Shown here piece by piece: positions 1 to 9,800 of a DNA stretch of 64,000 nt; position 1 is the stretch's first letter, and every line of letters starts with the position of its first letter. The stretch spans positions 65,176,056 through 65,240,055 of the forward strand of contig CM049310.1 of assembly GCA_026874595.1 (NCBI GenBank), given 5' to 3'. A model generated the notes under the pieces. That model made no database searches, was not told the DNA's origin, and worked only from the letters and a program-made list of their open reading frames with translations. A program made the translations under genes and the position numbers. The DNA comes from Sipunculus nudus. Lineage: Eukaryota; Annelida; Sipuncula; Golfingiida; Sipunculidae.

Positions 1-1440
1 ATGGATTTCAAACTTGACTTGTATTTGACCCATTGGAAAAGCAAGATCGGAATTGAATTTCGGGTCATGAGGTCAAAGGTCAAGGTCACAGGAAACCACT
101 TTAAAAAGATTGTGGATGCATTTTCAGCCAAACAATTCATCTCAGATCTTTCATCTTGCACATATAGTTCACCTGCCACGAGTGGAAGACCCCTATCAAT
201 TTTGAGGTCACAAGGTCAAAGGTGAAGGTCACAGGAGCCATATGTCCAAAAATTAGTTTCTGGATGATAATTCCTGCTTTTATTGATGTATGGATTTCAA
301 ACTTGACTTATATATGTCCCATTGGAAAAGCAAGACCCAAATTGATTTTGGGGTCATGAGGTCAAAGGTCAAGGTCACAGGACACATCTTTAAAAAGATG
401 TGGATGCATTTTCAGCCAAACATTTCAACTCAGATCTTTCATCTTGCACATATAGTTCACCTGCCAAGAGTGGAAGACCCCTATCAATTTTGAGGTCACA
501 AGGTCAAAGGTGAAGGTCACAGGAGCCATCTTGTCCAAAAATTAGTTTCTGGATGATAATTCCTTCTTTTATTGATGTATGGATTTCAAACTTGACTTGT
601 ATTTGACCCATTGGAAAAGCAAGACCGGAATTGAATTTCGGGTCATGAGGTCAAAGGTCAAGGTCACAGGAAACCTCTTTAAAAAGATTGTGGATGCATT
701 TTCAGCCAAACAATTCATCTCAGATCTTTCATCTTGCACATATAGTTCACCTGCCAAGAGTGGAAGACCCCTATCAATTTTGAGGTCACAAGGTCAAAGG
801 TGAAGGTCACAGGAGCCATCTGTCCAAAAATTAGTTTCTGGATGATAATTCCTGCTTTTATTGATGTATGGTTTTCAAACTTGACTTGTATATGTCCCAT
901 TGGAAAAGTAAGACTAATTTGATTTTAGGGTCACGAGGTCAAAGATCAAGGTCACAGGACACATCTTTAAAAAGATGTGGATGCATTTTCAGCCAAACAT
1001 TTCATCTCATATCTTTCATCTTGCACATAGAGTTCATCTGCCAATAGAGGAAGACCCCTATCAATTTTGAGGTCACAAGGTCAAAGGTGAAGGTCACAGG
1101 AGCCATCTGTCCAAAAATAAGTTTCTGGATGATAATTCCTGCTTTATTGATGTATAGATTTCAAACTTGACCTGCATATGTCCCATTGGAAAAGCAAGAC
1201 CCAAATTGATTTTGGGGTTATTAGGTCAAAGGCCAAGGTCACAGGACACATCTTTAAAAAGATCAAGGTCACAGGACCAACATCTTCAACAAGATTGTGG
1301 ATTGTTAGATGGAAGAAACAATAAAAATGCCAAGTCTCAGTATATGCTGCTAAAAATGGAGGTCTGTTCTTGTAGGGGGGGGGGGGCCTACTATGTCTGG
1401 GGATACTCTGGCACCTGCGGTGCCAAGAAATGTCTAGTTT
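1..1440 (+). repeat. 289-bp tandem satellite ending in a family C 3' terminus
   Basis: Units begin at about 1, 290, 579, 868 and 1154 with the motif ATGGATTTCAAACTTGACTT. Each carries AGGTCAAAGGTCAAGGTCAC near its middle and AGGTCACAAGGTCAAAGGTG later. Units 1 and 3 share one variant (TTTGACCCATTGG) and units 2, 4 and 5 another (TATGTCCCATTGG), so the array is partly a 578-bp dimer. It ends at GTCTGGGGATACT, the hairpin GGCACCTGCGGTGCC and AAGAAATGTCTAGTT, the same end as the family C copies at 17.5 and 60.6 kb. The left end is outside the window. The short ORFs here come from the repeat and are not genes. Confidence 0.85.
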
Positions 1441-1700
1441 AAGTTTGTTCAAATGGTCTCAGTTCAGTGACTTTTGGCCGAGTTATGGGGAGCTGAATTT
1501 AGTCATATGCCATAACAGCCAATTTTAGCTAAGTGGCTATAAAAATCTTCTTCTCAACAACCACTGGGCCAAATTCTTAAATCTCACACATTAATTATCC
1601 TGAGATGTTGATAATTCAAGTTTGTTCAAATTGTTTTGATTCAATGATTTTTGGCTGAGTTATGGGAAGCTGAACTTTGCCATTTTGTTGTATTTTCCGG
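1441..1700 (+). repeat. Family B core remnant
   Basis: The stretch around AAGTTTGTTCAAATGG and TTGGCCGAGTTATGGG resembles core sequence seen at 30.6-30.8 kb and 47.4-47.5 kb. No terminus is visible. Confidence 0.5.
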
Positions 1701-1987
1701 TATGAGTTATAAACCTACAAAACGTTTTACGACTGATGATGATACTGAGGCCAGTTTGTTTAATATTTTGCAAGAATAATCCCCTGAATAATTCTTATAA
1801 TAATTGTCTTTTATGGTTCCAAAGAATGAATTTTGGCTTAATTATAAAGGTTCAATTGAGTCATTTTACCATATATGTTAGCTGTGTGAAGCAGATACAC
1901 AGATACATCTAGATACATCTAGACTGGCACCAGTTTATCAGCATTTATTACATCATGCCTCTAGACATTTAGATTTCAGGTTATCTA

Positions 1988-2230
1988 CACTGCCAAAAAT
2001 AATTTTCTTATCTAAGGAAATATTAGTTATTTTCACTTGAAACAAGTAAAATTTACCTAAAACAAGGAAGTACCTAGAAATTAATCCTTAAATCACAAGA
2101 ATGAAGCCCATCTCTTTGGTAAATAAGTAAAAATACCTACAGTTTAGAAAAAGTTACTTGATATAAGATAATTTACCTTCAGCTGTAGGCTTTACTCCCT
2201 GATTTTAGAAAATTTAACTTTAGAATGAGT
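1988..2230. repeat. MITE-like end with ACACTGCCAAAAATAA
   Basis: The start ACACTGCCAAAAATAATTTT matches in reverse complement the right end of the AT-rich foldback repeat at 27.23 kb (TTTTTGGCAGTGT). The interior has the same AAACAAG/CTTATTT style. Only one end is recognised, so the right limit is approximate. Confidence 0.4.
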
Positions 2231-3268
2231 GAGGTGCAAGTAAAGCTTACTAATATGAATGTAACCACATATTAAACATCATGCAAAATACAATTTTAAT
2301 CACTGTATATTGTAACATTGTCAGTTAGGTTTACAGTCCTACATCTAACAAATGTTACATAAACAGGGTGCATAAAAGGGGCTGTAAAGAATTTCTAAGT
2401 GAAAAATATTGAGTAATTATAAACATTTATGCCCACTACTTGTCATACAGCAGTTGTTCTCATTTTGGCTAACCAAGTCACTGAGGTAAAGTTAAAGTTT
2501 TCAAACCTTCAGGGTTATAAGTGTGATAATTTTGAAAACAGAAACTACTAAAAAAATAGTAATGTTCACAAAATCCTGTATTTTAATATAAGCTATATTA
2601 TCTTTAGGTGATGGTTATTAGGGCACCAGTTTTCAAATTTATCTGTGAATTTACTTTTTCCTGGTTTTTGTTCATACTGATTTTCAGAACAATTTAACCA
2701 TTTCTACCACCCTTCTTGAAAAATCTAATTCATGCTCGGTGTTATTTTCACAATATGTGGATTTATACAAGATCAAGGTCTGTTTTAATTATATTAAATT
2801 ATTAAAGTCATGACCCTACTTTAAGGAGTCTAGCTAGGCCTTTTCTTTATCACAGAAATCAAAATAAACTCTTAAATGAATTCACAGCTAGCAGTTAATT
2901 TGTTTAAAATTAAAATTTATTTCCAGTTTTATTAAACATTTTATTTGACCTGAATTAATAAACTTAATATATGTGAAGCATCATATTATAAAATATGGAG
3001 AATTGCATGTATGTATTGTAAAATAGTAATTATCAGGAGATTTAACTGTAAAAAATAAAAAAAAAAAATGGGACACATATGTTATATGTATACACACACA
3101 AGAAACTTTAAAAGAAAATAAGAACGACATTTTCATGCATTAATTAATTTATACACAAAAATATTATATCTTCATAATCTTACAGTTGTTTCATTAATCA
3201 CACAAATATGTACCATAATAGAAGGTAACTTTGCCTGCTTTTTTTTATTTCCTGCTTATTTTCATCAG

Positions 3269-3351
<83 letters not shown>
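3269..3351. repeat. (TA)n microsatellite
   Basis: About 80 bp of uninterrupted AT dinucleotides. A second short (TA) tract lies at 3496-3536. ORFs that read IYIYIY on both strands are artefacts of this tract. Confidence 0.95.
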
Positions 3352-3355
<4 letters not shown>

Positions 3356-3500
3356 GCAACCCAGAAATAATTGTGAAACAAATGTCATGCATTTATATCT
3401 TATGATTATTAATTATAAAAGACAATCAATATCTGAAAAATTTACTGTCATTGTTACCGCAGGACATGCAAATTTTGAATAAATTTACACACATACATAT

Positions 3501-3536
<36 letters not shown>

Positions 3537-4820
3537 TACAAAGTATTGTGTATTTTACGACATGACTGCACTTACGGCATGACCGCTTTACGGTACCAGT
3601 GACAGTTTATGGCGCCTAAACTTTGTCAGAACGTGTATTGTCAGTTGAAATGAGGTGCTCGCATATGAACTCAACCAATTTGGAAACGCAGTGGATGAGT
3701 TGCATCAGCTTATCTATGAGCGTAAGAAACCACAAATATCTTATTCTAAACTGCCATCGTGCATTTTGTGTTTTTTTTATTCGACTTGTGACATTGACCC
3801 CTAAAAGACCCCCATTATCGCTCACGCGCGTCAGCAGTTTTGTGCTGGTGTTAAGTAAACCTTCATATTATGTGATTTATCACAGAGCATTGTTAGAAAA
3901 TAAATAATAACAGTAGCTGTAACATATATTAATAATTTTATGAACTTTTAACGCCGTGAATGACCTTAAGAAGAAAACTTGTTTGACTTGAAATTGACAG
4001 TTTTAGTAAGGCTAAAACGTGGATGTCAGAAGTCTGATCATGGATATACTACATATCACTTATCAGCAAACAGAGAAATCAAACATAAATATGTAATTTC
4101 AGTTTTAATTTATTTATGAGTGTAGAAACATGTTTAAATTTGTATTTAATGTATTGTTATTAAAAGATTATGCAAGCTACTCACTGTTTCATATTTACAG
4201 TTAGATTAACAATATGACAATTGACATCCATTTTATTAAAACCATAGATCTTTATTAACAAGTTTTATTTTCCTTACATCTCCCAGACATCTATGAGTTA
4301 AATCATAATTTAGATATTTAAAAAAAAGGTTAATTTTAAAATAGTTTAGCTTTAATAATAATACTTATATACAACATACAGCACATACAACATTTAAAAC
4401 TTAAAATACAAATGGAAACACTTCTTTTTTTCAATATATCAATATTTTAGTTCCAATTATAAATAAATTTAATTTTGAACACATATTTGCATAGTTTCAG
4501 GACTGCCTAATATGATCTGTTTCTGCTCATAATTTATTTTGCCTGTCCTTCTATACTTTTCCTTTGTACATACCAAAAATTAGGCCAGTATTGCTTAATT
4601 TGTTGAAGTTATGTTCAGAACATTGTACACTTTGTAAAAAATCAGGATATATATTTACTTAGTTAACATAAGAATTGCTGAAGCTACAGACTTTTTTTCA
4701 GGATAATTTGCATTTAATCAAGATTTAATTATAAACCAAATATTTGGTCTGAAATTTTCAAATTTTTTAAGTTATAAGCATTAATATAAAACCAGTACTT
4801 TAAATTTTGGCCATGGAACT

Positions 4821-5923
4821 TTTTAGCTAAGCTGACTATAAGTCATCTGAGCTATAGTCATGGTCCATTGTCCGTCTGTCTGTCCATCCGTCCGTCCGTC
4901 TGTCCGTCTGGATGTCCGTCCGTAAGACTGGCACGTTTTAACACCGTTGGACCTACGAATCTGAATTTCGGCATACAGTTAGATGTCCCCATAATCTCCT
5001 ACCATGCCAAAAATTGGGTCAATAGGACTTCATTCCTTTGAGATATTAAGGAAAAACCTCAATTTTTTATTAGAAATCTATTTTCACACTTCAGGACTGC
5101 CTAATATCAAAACCGCTCATCTGGTTTTCTTCATATTTACCGTAAATATTCCTCTATATAGTTCCTATGTACATGCCAGATATTAAGTCAGTATTATATA
5201 ATTTAAAAAAGTTATGGGCCCAAACATAATGGACTTTGTAAAAAAATCAGGAAGATATTTGGTCACTTAAGACCAAAAGTGTTAAAGGTAGGGACTTTTT
5301 TCCAGTAATACAACTTTAATTAATCAAAATTTAATTGTATACAAAAAATTAAATCAAAATTTGTTAATTTTTTTAAATATTGGCAAAAATATAAAATTGG
5401 TACCTTAAATTTTGCCCAACTTTGGCCATGGCACGTTTTTTTCCTGTAAGTACTGTGGATTTAATTTTCACACCATGTATACATAAGGATTTAATCTGTT
5501 AAAATCTGAAATTTGAAAATAAAAGCTGCAAAATTAGGCTAGTTATTGAATTTTTTTGGAGGCTCTTGTTGTATTCCCTTACATTGTCAAGCAGTCCACT
5601 TTGATGACTGTAGGTCATTCAGTGCACATCTCTATGCTCCTCAGGCTGTTGACATAATTTTAGATGTCCCCAAAATCTCCTACCATACCGAAAATTGGGT
5701 CATTAGGACTTTGTTTCTTCGAGATATTAAGGAAAAAAACTCTGTTTTCCATAAAAAAAGCCATTGTTAGACTTACACTTCAAGGCTGCCTAATATCAAA
5801 ACCACTGATCTGTTTTTGATCGAATTTAGTATTCACATTCTTTTATACATTTTCTATGAACATACCAAAAATTAGGTCAGTATTGGGTATTATTTTTTTA
5901 AATTATGGGCCAAAACAATGCAA
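4821..5923 (+). mobile_element. Family A HINE-like element, left half (outer host copy)
   Basis: It starts TTTTAGCTAAGCTGACTATAAG, followed by the (GTCY)n microsatellite and two core units beginning near TTAGATGTCCCC at about 4979 and 5661. It stops inside the core at AACAATGCAATTTTT, exactly where another family A 5' end begins. Intact copies at 28.58 and 38.83 kb read through this point into AAAAAATCAGG. The missing continuation is found at 21911, after a family A 3' end, so the two pieces are halves of one element. No coding capacity is seen. Confidence 0.8.
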
Positions 5924-6036
5924 TTTTTAGCTCAGCTGACTATAAGTCATCTGAGCTATAGTCATGGTCCATTGTCCGTCGTCCGTCCGTCTGTCCGTCC
6001 GTCCGTCCGTCCGTCCGTCCGTCCGTCCGTCCGTCC
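5924..6036 (+). mobile_element. Family A element (inner copy A2), 5' end with (GTCC)n
   Basis: T5-AGCTCAGCTGACTATAAG is followed by the standard leader and an unusually long GTCC/GTCT run. The copy at 30863 shows what should follow the microsatellite: TAGATGTGGCACGTTTTGAA. Here that sequence is absent and reappears only at 18734, after another GTCC run. Everything from 6037 to 18712 therefore interrupts this element at its microsatellite. Confidence 0.8.
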
Positions 6037-6230
6037 GCTCTCCCTGTGACACACTTGTGGGGTGAAATGGCCGTACAGATATAACTTGTGGGGATTTGTG
6101 GTCACTTGTGGGCTGCACCCCAGGAGTGATGGCTTTCAAACGTGTCCATTTGTCATCCCTGGGGTGCAGTGATAATATGGCAAAATCACCCCACAAATCT
6201 CACGGATGTCCGTGGTGACGGACAACACGT
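6037..6230. repeat. Left boundary of the 12.7-kb gene-bearing segment
   Basis: Directly after the GTCC run comes CTCTCCCTGTGACACACTTG, then several TTGTGGGGTG-like words and an inverted AAATCACCCCACAAATC. A 7-bp hairpin TGTCCGT/ACGGACA lies at 6207-6224. Similar CACCCC words in the opposite orientation occupy the right boundary at 18554-18712. A true terminal inverted repeat is not proven; the two ends share only short blocks such as CTCCC and TTGTGGGGT. Confidence 0.45.
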
Positions 6231-6257
6231 GTAGAACGGACAAAAATGATGATGCAG

Positions 6258-6386
6258 AGGTGACTCCTGGTGTGTGCTAACCTAACCAATGAGAGAACGG
6301 TCTTTTGGCGCCAAAATGACGTCAAGGTGACTCCTGGTGTGTGCTAACCAATGAGGGAACGGTCTTTCGGCGCGAAAAATGACGTC
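6258..6386 (+). promoter_or_regulatory. Duplicated CCAAT / E2F-like / CRE promoter module
   Basis: A 62-bp unit occurs twice. Copy one has CCAAT at 6286, the perfect palindrome TTTTGGCGCCAAAA at 6303-6316 and a perfect CRE TGACGTCA at 6317-6324. Copy two has CCAAT at 6348, an E2F-like TTTCGGCGCGAAA at about 6365 and TGACGTC at 6380. Order and spacing are conserved. CCAAT (NF-Y), E2F and CREB/ATF sites together are typical of proliferation-linked promoters. The module lies about 500 bp upstream of the start codon of the PWWP-like gene. Function is inferred. Confidence 0.65.
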
Positions 6387-6419
6387 GAGGCATTTCGGAC
6401 CATTTTGTTTTCGGCCTCA

Positions 6420-6507
6420 TTTCCGGTGTAGACAATTCGTACCTTTTGACTTGGGCACTTTTTGGGGATCGTATATTCCATTTATTCGTACAAGTTCAAG
6501 TTACTAG
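6420..6507 (+). other. Possible non-coding first exon
   Basis: Sequence downstream of the promoter module ends in TTACTAG followed by GTAAGTATT, a consensus 5' splice site at 6508. It could be an untranslated first exon spliced to the exon containing the ATG at 6881. The transcription start is unknown. Confidence 0.35.
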
Positions 6508-6880
6508 GTAAGTATTGATTTGTATTTAGTAAGCTAAGTGTGTTTATAAGCTTGCTGTCTGGGTGGAACTACGATTTTGGGACCCAGCAGTTAATGTGAC
6601 ATCGGGCCGAAATATTACGAAACGGTTATACTGGCCGAAATGGCACATGTCCGGTATGGAAATGATAAATAATCTCAAAACCCGCATTTGTGTTTATGTG
6701 TGTGTGGGGAAATGAAAGCTCGAATAATGACGAAACGAATGAAAAAAGGTTAGAAAAATGCCTGTAACATTCTTAATTTAATGTGCGAATGATCAGGTTA
6801 TAGATTTGTAAAACTGGAATGAGGAAAGGTCCGCTTGTTTCTCGCTCTTTGAGAGTACGCGCGGGTTACTTTGAGTCAAG

Positions 6881-6899
6881 ATGGCGGATAAACCAAGCG
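6881..6899 (+). CDS. PWWP-like gene, coding exon 1
   Basis: ATG plus 19 nt encodes MADKPS and the first base of codon 7. The donor is G|GTAAGATG. The preceding GTCAAG with ATGGCGG gives a good start context. The exon is too short to find as an ORF and was chosen because its phase fits exon 2. Confidence 0.65.
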
Positions 6900-9800
6900 G
6901 TAAGATGTTGATCGTGCGATAGATCTGTAGAGAGTTAAGCTGTAATTGGCAAATCTTAAACTTTGACGCCCATTATAAATGAGGTGATATTTTTCAAGAA
7001 CTAATTTTTAATATTGTTTGATTAAATAATAAAGATATATGCCGCTGTGTCATTGCGGCCTGAAATGAGAAAACGTGTCAGATCTACTGTCAAGCGGCTT
7101 CACGCAGCAGCGTTCTCTGGGTAATTGTCCTGTTTAATAACGGCTCACAGTATCATTATGAAACTTTAAATATAAAACCTTGATATGTTTTAATCTTCCT
7201 ACGATGTACAACTTGTCATTGAATTCTTCATAGCTGTCACTATACTGTATACAAGAAGTTCAGCGTACCCTTGCCATGTCACACGCGACACGGCGGTGCT
7301 CATCTCAAGGTGGATAAACGTGTTAAACATTTTAAAAAAAATCAACATAACTGAGTTGATGTGTTAAAAAATAAAAAGAGAAGCTTCAAGTGTAATTTAA
7401 CAATTAATGTTTGTAATAAAATCTAATCAACATAAAAAAAGCATTTTGATGCATATTGCCAACATTGTTTACTACTGTTTTATCAACATTTGTAACTTTT
7501 ATCAGAGGGGCTAGAATCCGGTCTGCATGTTGGGGAGAGAAAAACTGGGGTTTTGGAGTTGTGGAGGAAATTAAAGTCAAAGCTTGTAATGTTGTATGTT
7601 TAAAAAAAAAATAAGGAATAAATTATATTACAGTTTTTTAAATAAGTGTAATATTGTGAAGAAAATCAAAAATATTGCAAGAAAATTTATTACTGCTCCA
7701 TGAATTTATGCTTGATGTCCGAACATGCAGACCCGATTCTATAGTCGCGATCTTTTTTCATTGCACGGATATTGAACAGGTCATTTACCAACTGCTGTTC
7801 TCATGAGTTCATTTAATCAATGCATGCATGTTTATTCATGTGACCTTGAGCTGCATCCTCAAGGTCAAATCAACCGTAATGTGAATTTCTGATCGTTCCT
7901 ACCAAGATCTCACACCAGATCCTAACCGGGTGACCTTGACCTTTATTGATACAACCTATATACAGCGGGGGGGGGGGGGGGCATCTGTTTTTGCAAGTGC
8001 ATTTCTAGTTTTTCCGCATCTATTCATGTGAGGTAAATTGTTCAAGTATTGTTGGGTGATTTGTCAACAACGATGATCAGCATTTGGTTGTCTGCCAAAT
8101 AAGTTTTTTGTCCATATTGTGTGGGGATGATGTGTCGATGGGGTGTATTAGCTTGTCTGCAGGTGAGAAAGAAAACTGAAAATGTGTGCATAACATGGGG
8201 ATATTAAATGTAAATGTCTTTTACTTGGAGGGGGGATGATTTGTCCATGACTGGTGGGGTGATTTGTTGATAAAATGTGGGGTGCATTGGCATATAAATT
8301 CTCCATGTTGTGTGGGGTGAATTGTCCAAAAGAGTGGGGTGCATTGGCATATTTACAAGATAAGTATTAAATGTAAATGTCTCTTACTTGGGGGGTGATT
8401 TGTCCATAAAATATGGGGTGCATTGGCACATAAATTATCCATATTGTGTGGGGTGATTTGTCCAAAAGAGTGGGGTGCATTGGCATATCTACAAGAAGAG
8501 CATTAAATGTAAATGTCTCTTACTTGGGGGGTGATTTGTCCATAAATATTGGTGTGATTTGTCCATAAAAGTGGGGTGCATTGGTATCAGACATGGGGTC
8601 TATTACAGATGTTCTATTACTATTACTATTACTATTACTTTCAATTTCTGGTATTACTATTACTATTACCACATTTTATCTTCTATTACTATTACTATTA
8701 CTATTACTGGGGTGTCTATTACTATTACTATTACTATTACTTTAACTGATGGGAGGATTCTAGACCTTGCGCAGCCATGAGTGCTATAAACTAGCACTAC
8801 AATCACATGTTTAAATAATATTACAAGCATCTATATCATCCAGTTACATACACAATGTTCCTATACTGTGTCTGTCATTTACAAGAAGCCTAATGATACT
8901 GGAGATCTTAATTATTTCAGTTTCTTTAATGATTTTTTTTTAATATTTTGAAACCTCAATTATTGTTATAGAGGCATTTCAAGTTGAAATTATAAGATAA
9001 TTGTATGAACTCTTGAATACAAGTAATTTAAAAGCAACCCATCGTAAAGGCCCTGGCATATGTAAAATAATGATTTATAATTATATGCATACTTGTACAT
9101 TTTATATTATTTTCATATATATTTCCCATTAATTTATTTTATAGTACATAATTTCGTTCAGATATAATCTTCTTTCTCAAAGTTCACAAATAAAGTTTTT
9201 CAGTGTATCTAAAAACTGTCTCCAGAGGAAGTGTTCATGATTACTGCATATTATTATTTAGTATCAATTCTGTCAATTCAGTCCTTTATGTATGTATCAA
9301 GAGAGGAATTTATGTAGGGATGTGTCCTGTTTCCTAATCCTTATGTCAAGATTCTGGACAGAACCGAACTGGAGATAAAAGTACCTTCTTAGGTGTGTAT
9401 GTTCATTTGGATATGATGACATGTTTATTCCATCACATAGTTCATCTTGAGAGTGAACAGAGAGGTGGTAAACTTTACAATAACGGTAGCATGCATGGCT
9501 TTTATTCTTCAGGCATGCCCTTCTTCATTGCAGCAAAACACGCATAGGATAATTTAGGAATATGGAGAGTGATTTAAACTTACATCAATTTTACTAAACA
9601 AATAAAATATTATTTAAATCACTTTTACAATACATTTGGTATTAAACAATCTTGTACTTTAAATTTTTTACGTAACATGATCTAATTATTTGATTTCAAA
9701 ATTTCAGATATTAAATAATAAAAAATTAACACTTCCTTGTATTCTCATATTATGTAATCAAATAAATTAATATCGTGATAAAACTGGTTCATTTAATTTT

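Larger units (their letters stand above)
1701..4820. other. AT-rich intergenic DNA, no gene seen
   Basis: Apart from a MITE-like end at about 1988, two TA microsatellites and short open frames at 3616-3907 that overlap on both strands without splice-site or protein-family support, I see no gene. The 3540-3850 stretch is less AT-rich and could be a regulatory or old coding remnant, but nothing specific supports that. Confidence 0.5.

Noticed and set aside
3198-3482. ORFs on both strands with long Ile-Tyr runs
   Set aside because: They are translations of the (TA)n microsatellite and have no coding support.
5004-5770. Small ORFs (60-107 aa) such as those starting MPKIGSIGL or MNFFGGSC, recurring at 27.7, 28.2, 37.9 and 38.5 kb
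   Set aside because: They recur only because family A cores recur. Length and stops vary between copies and no start signals or domains are seen.
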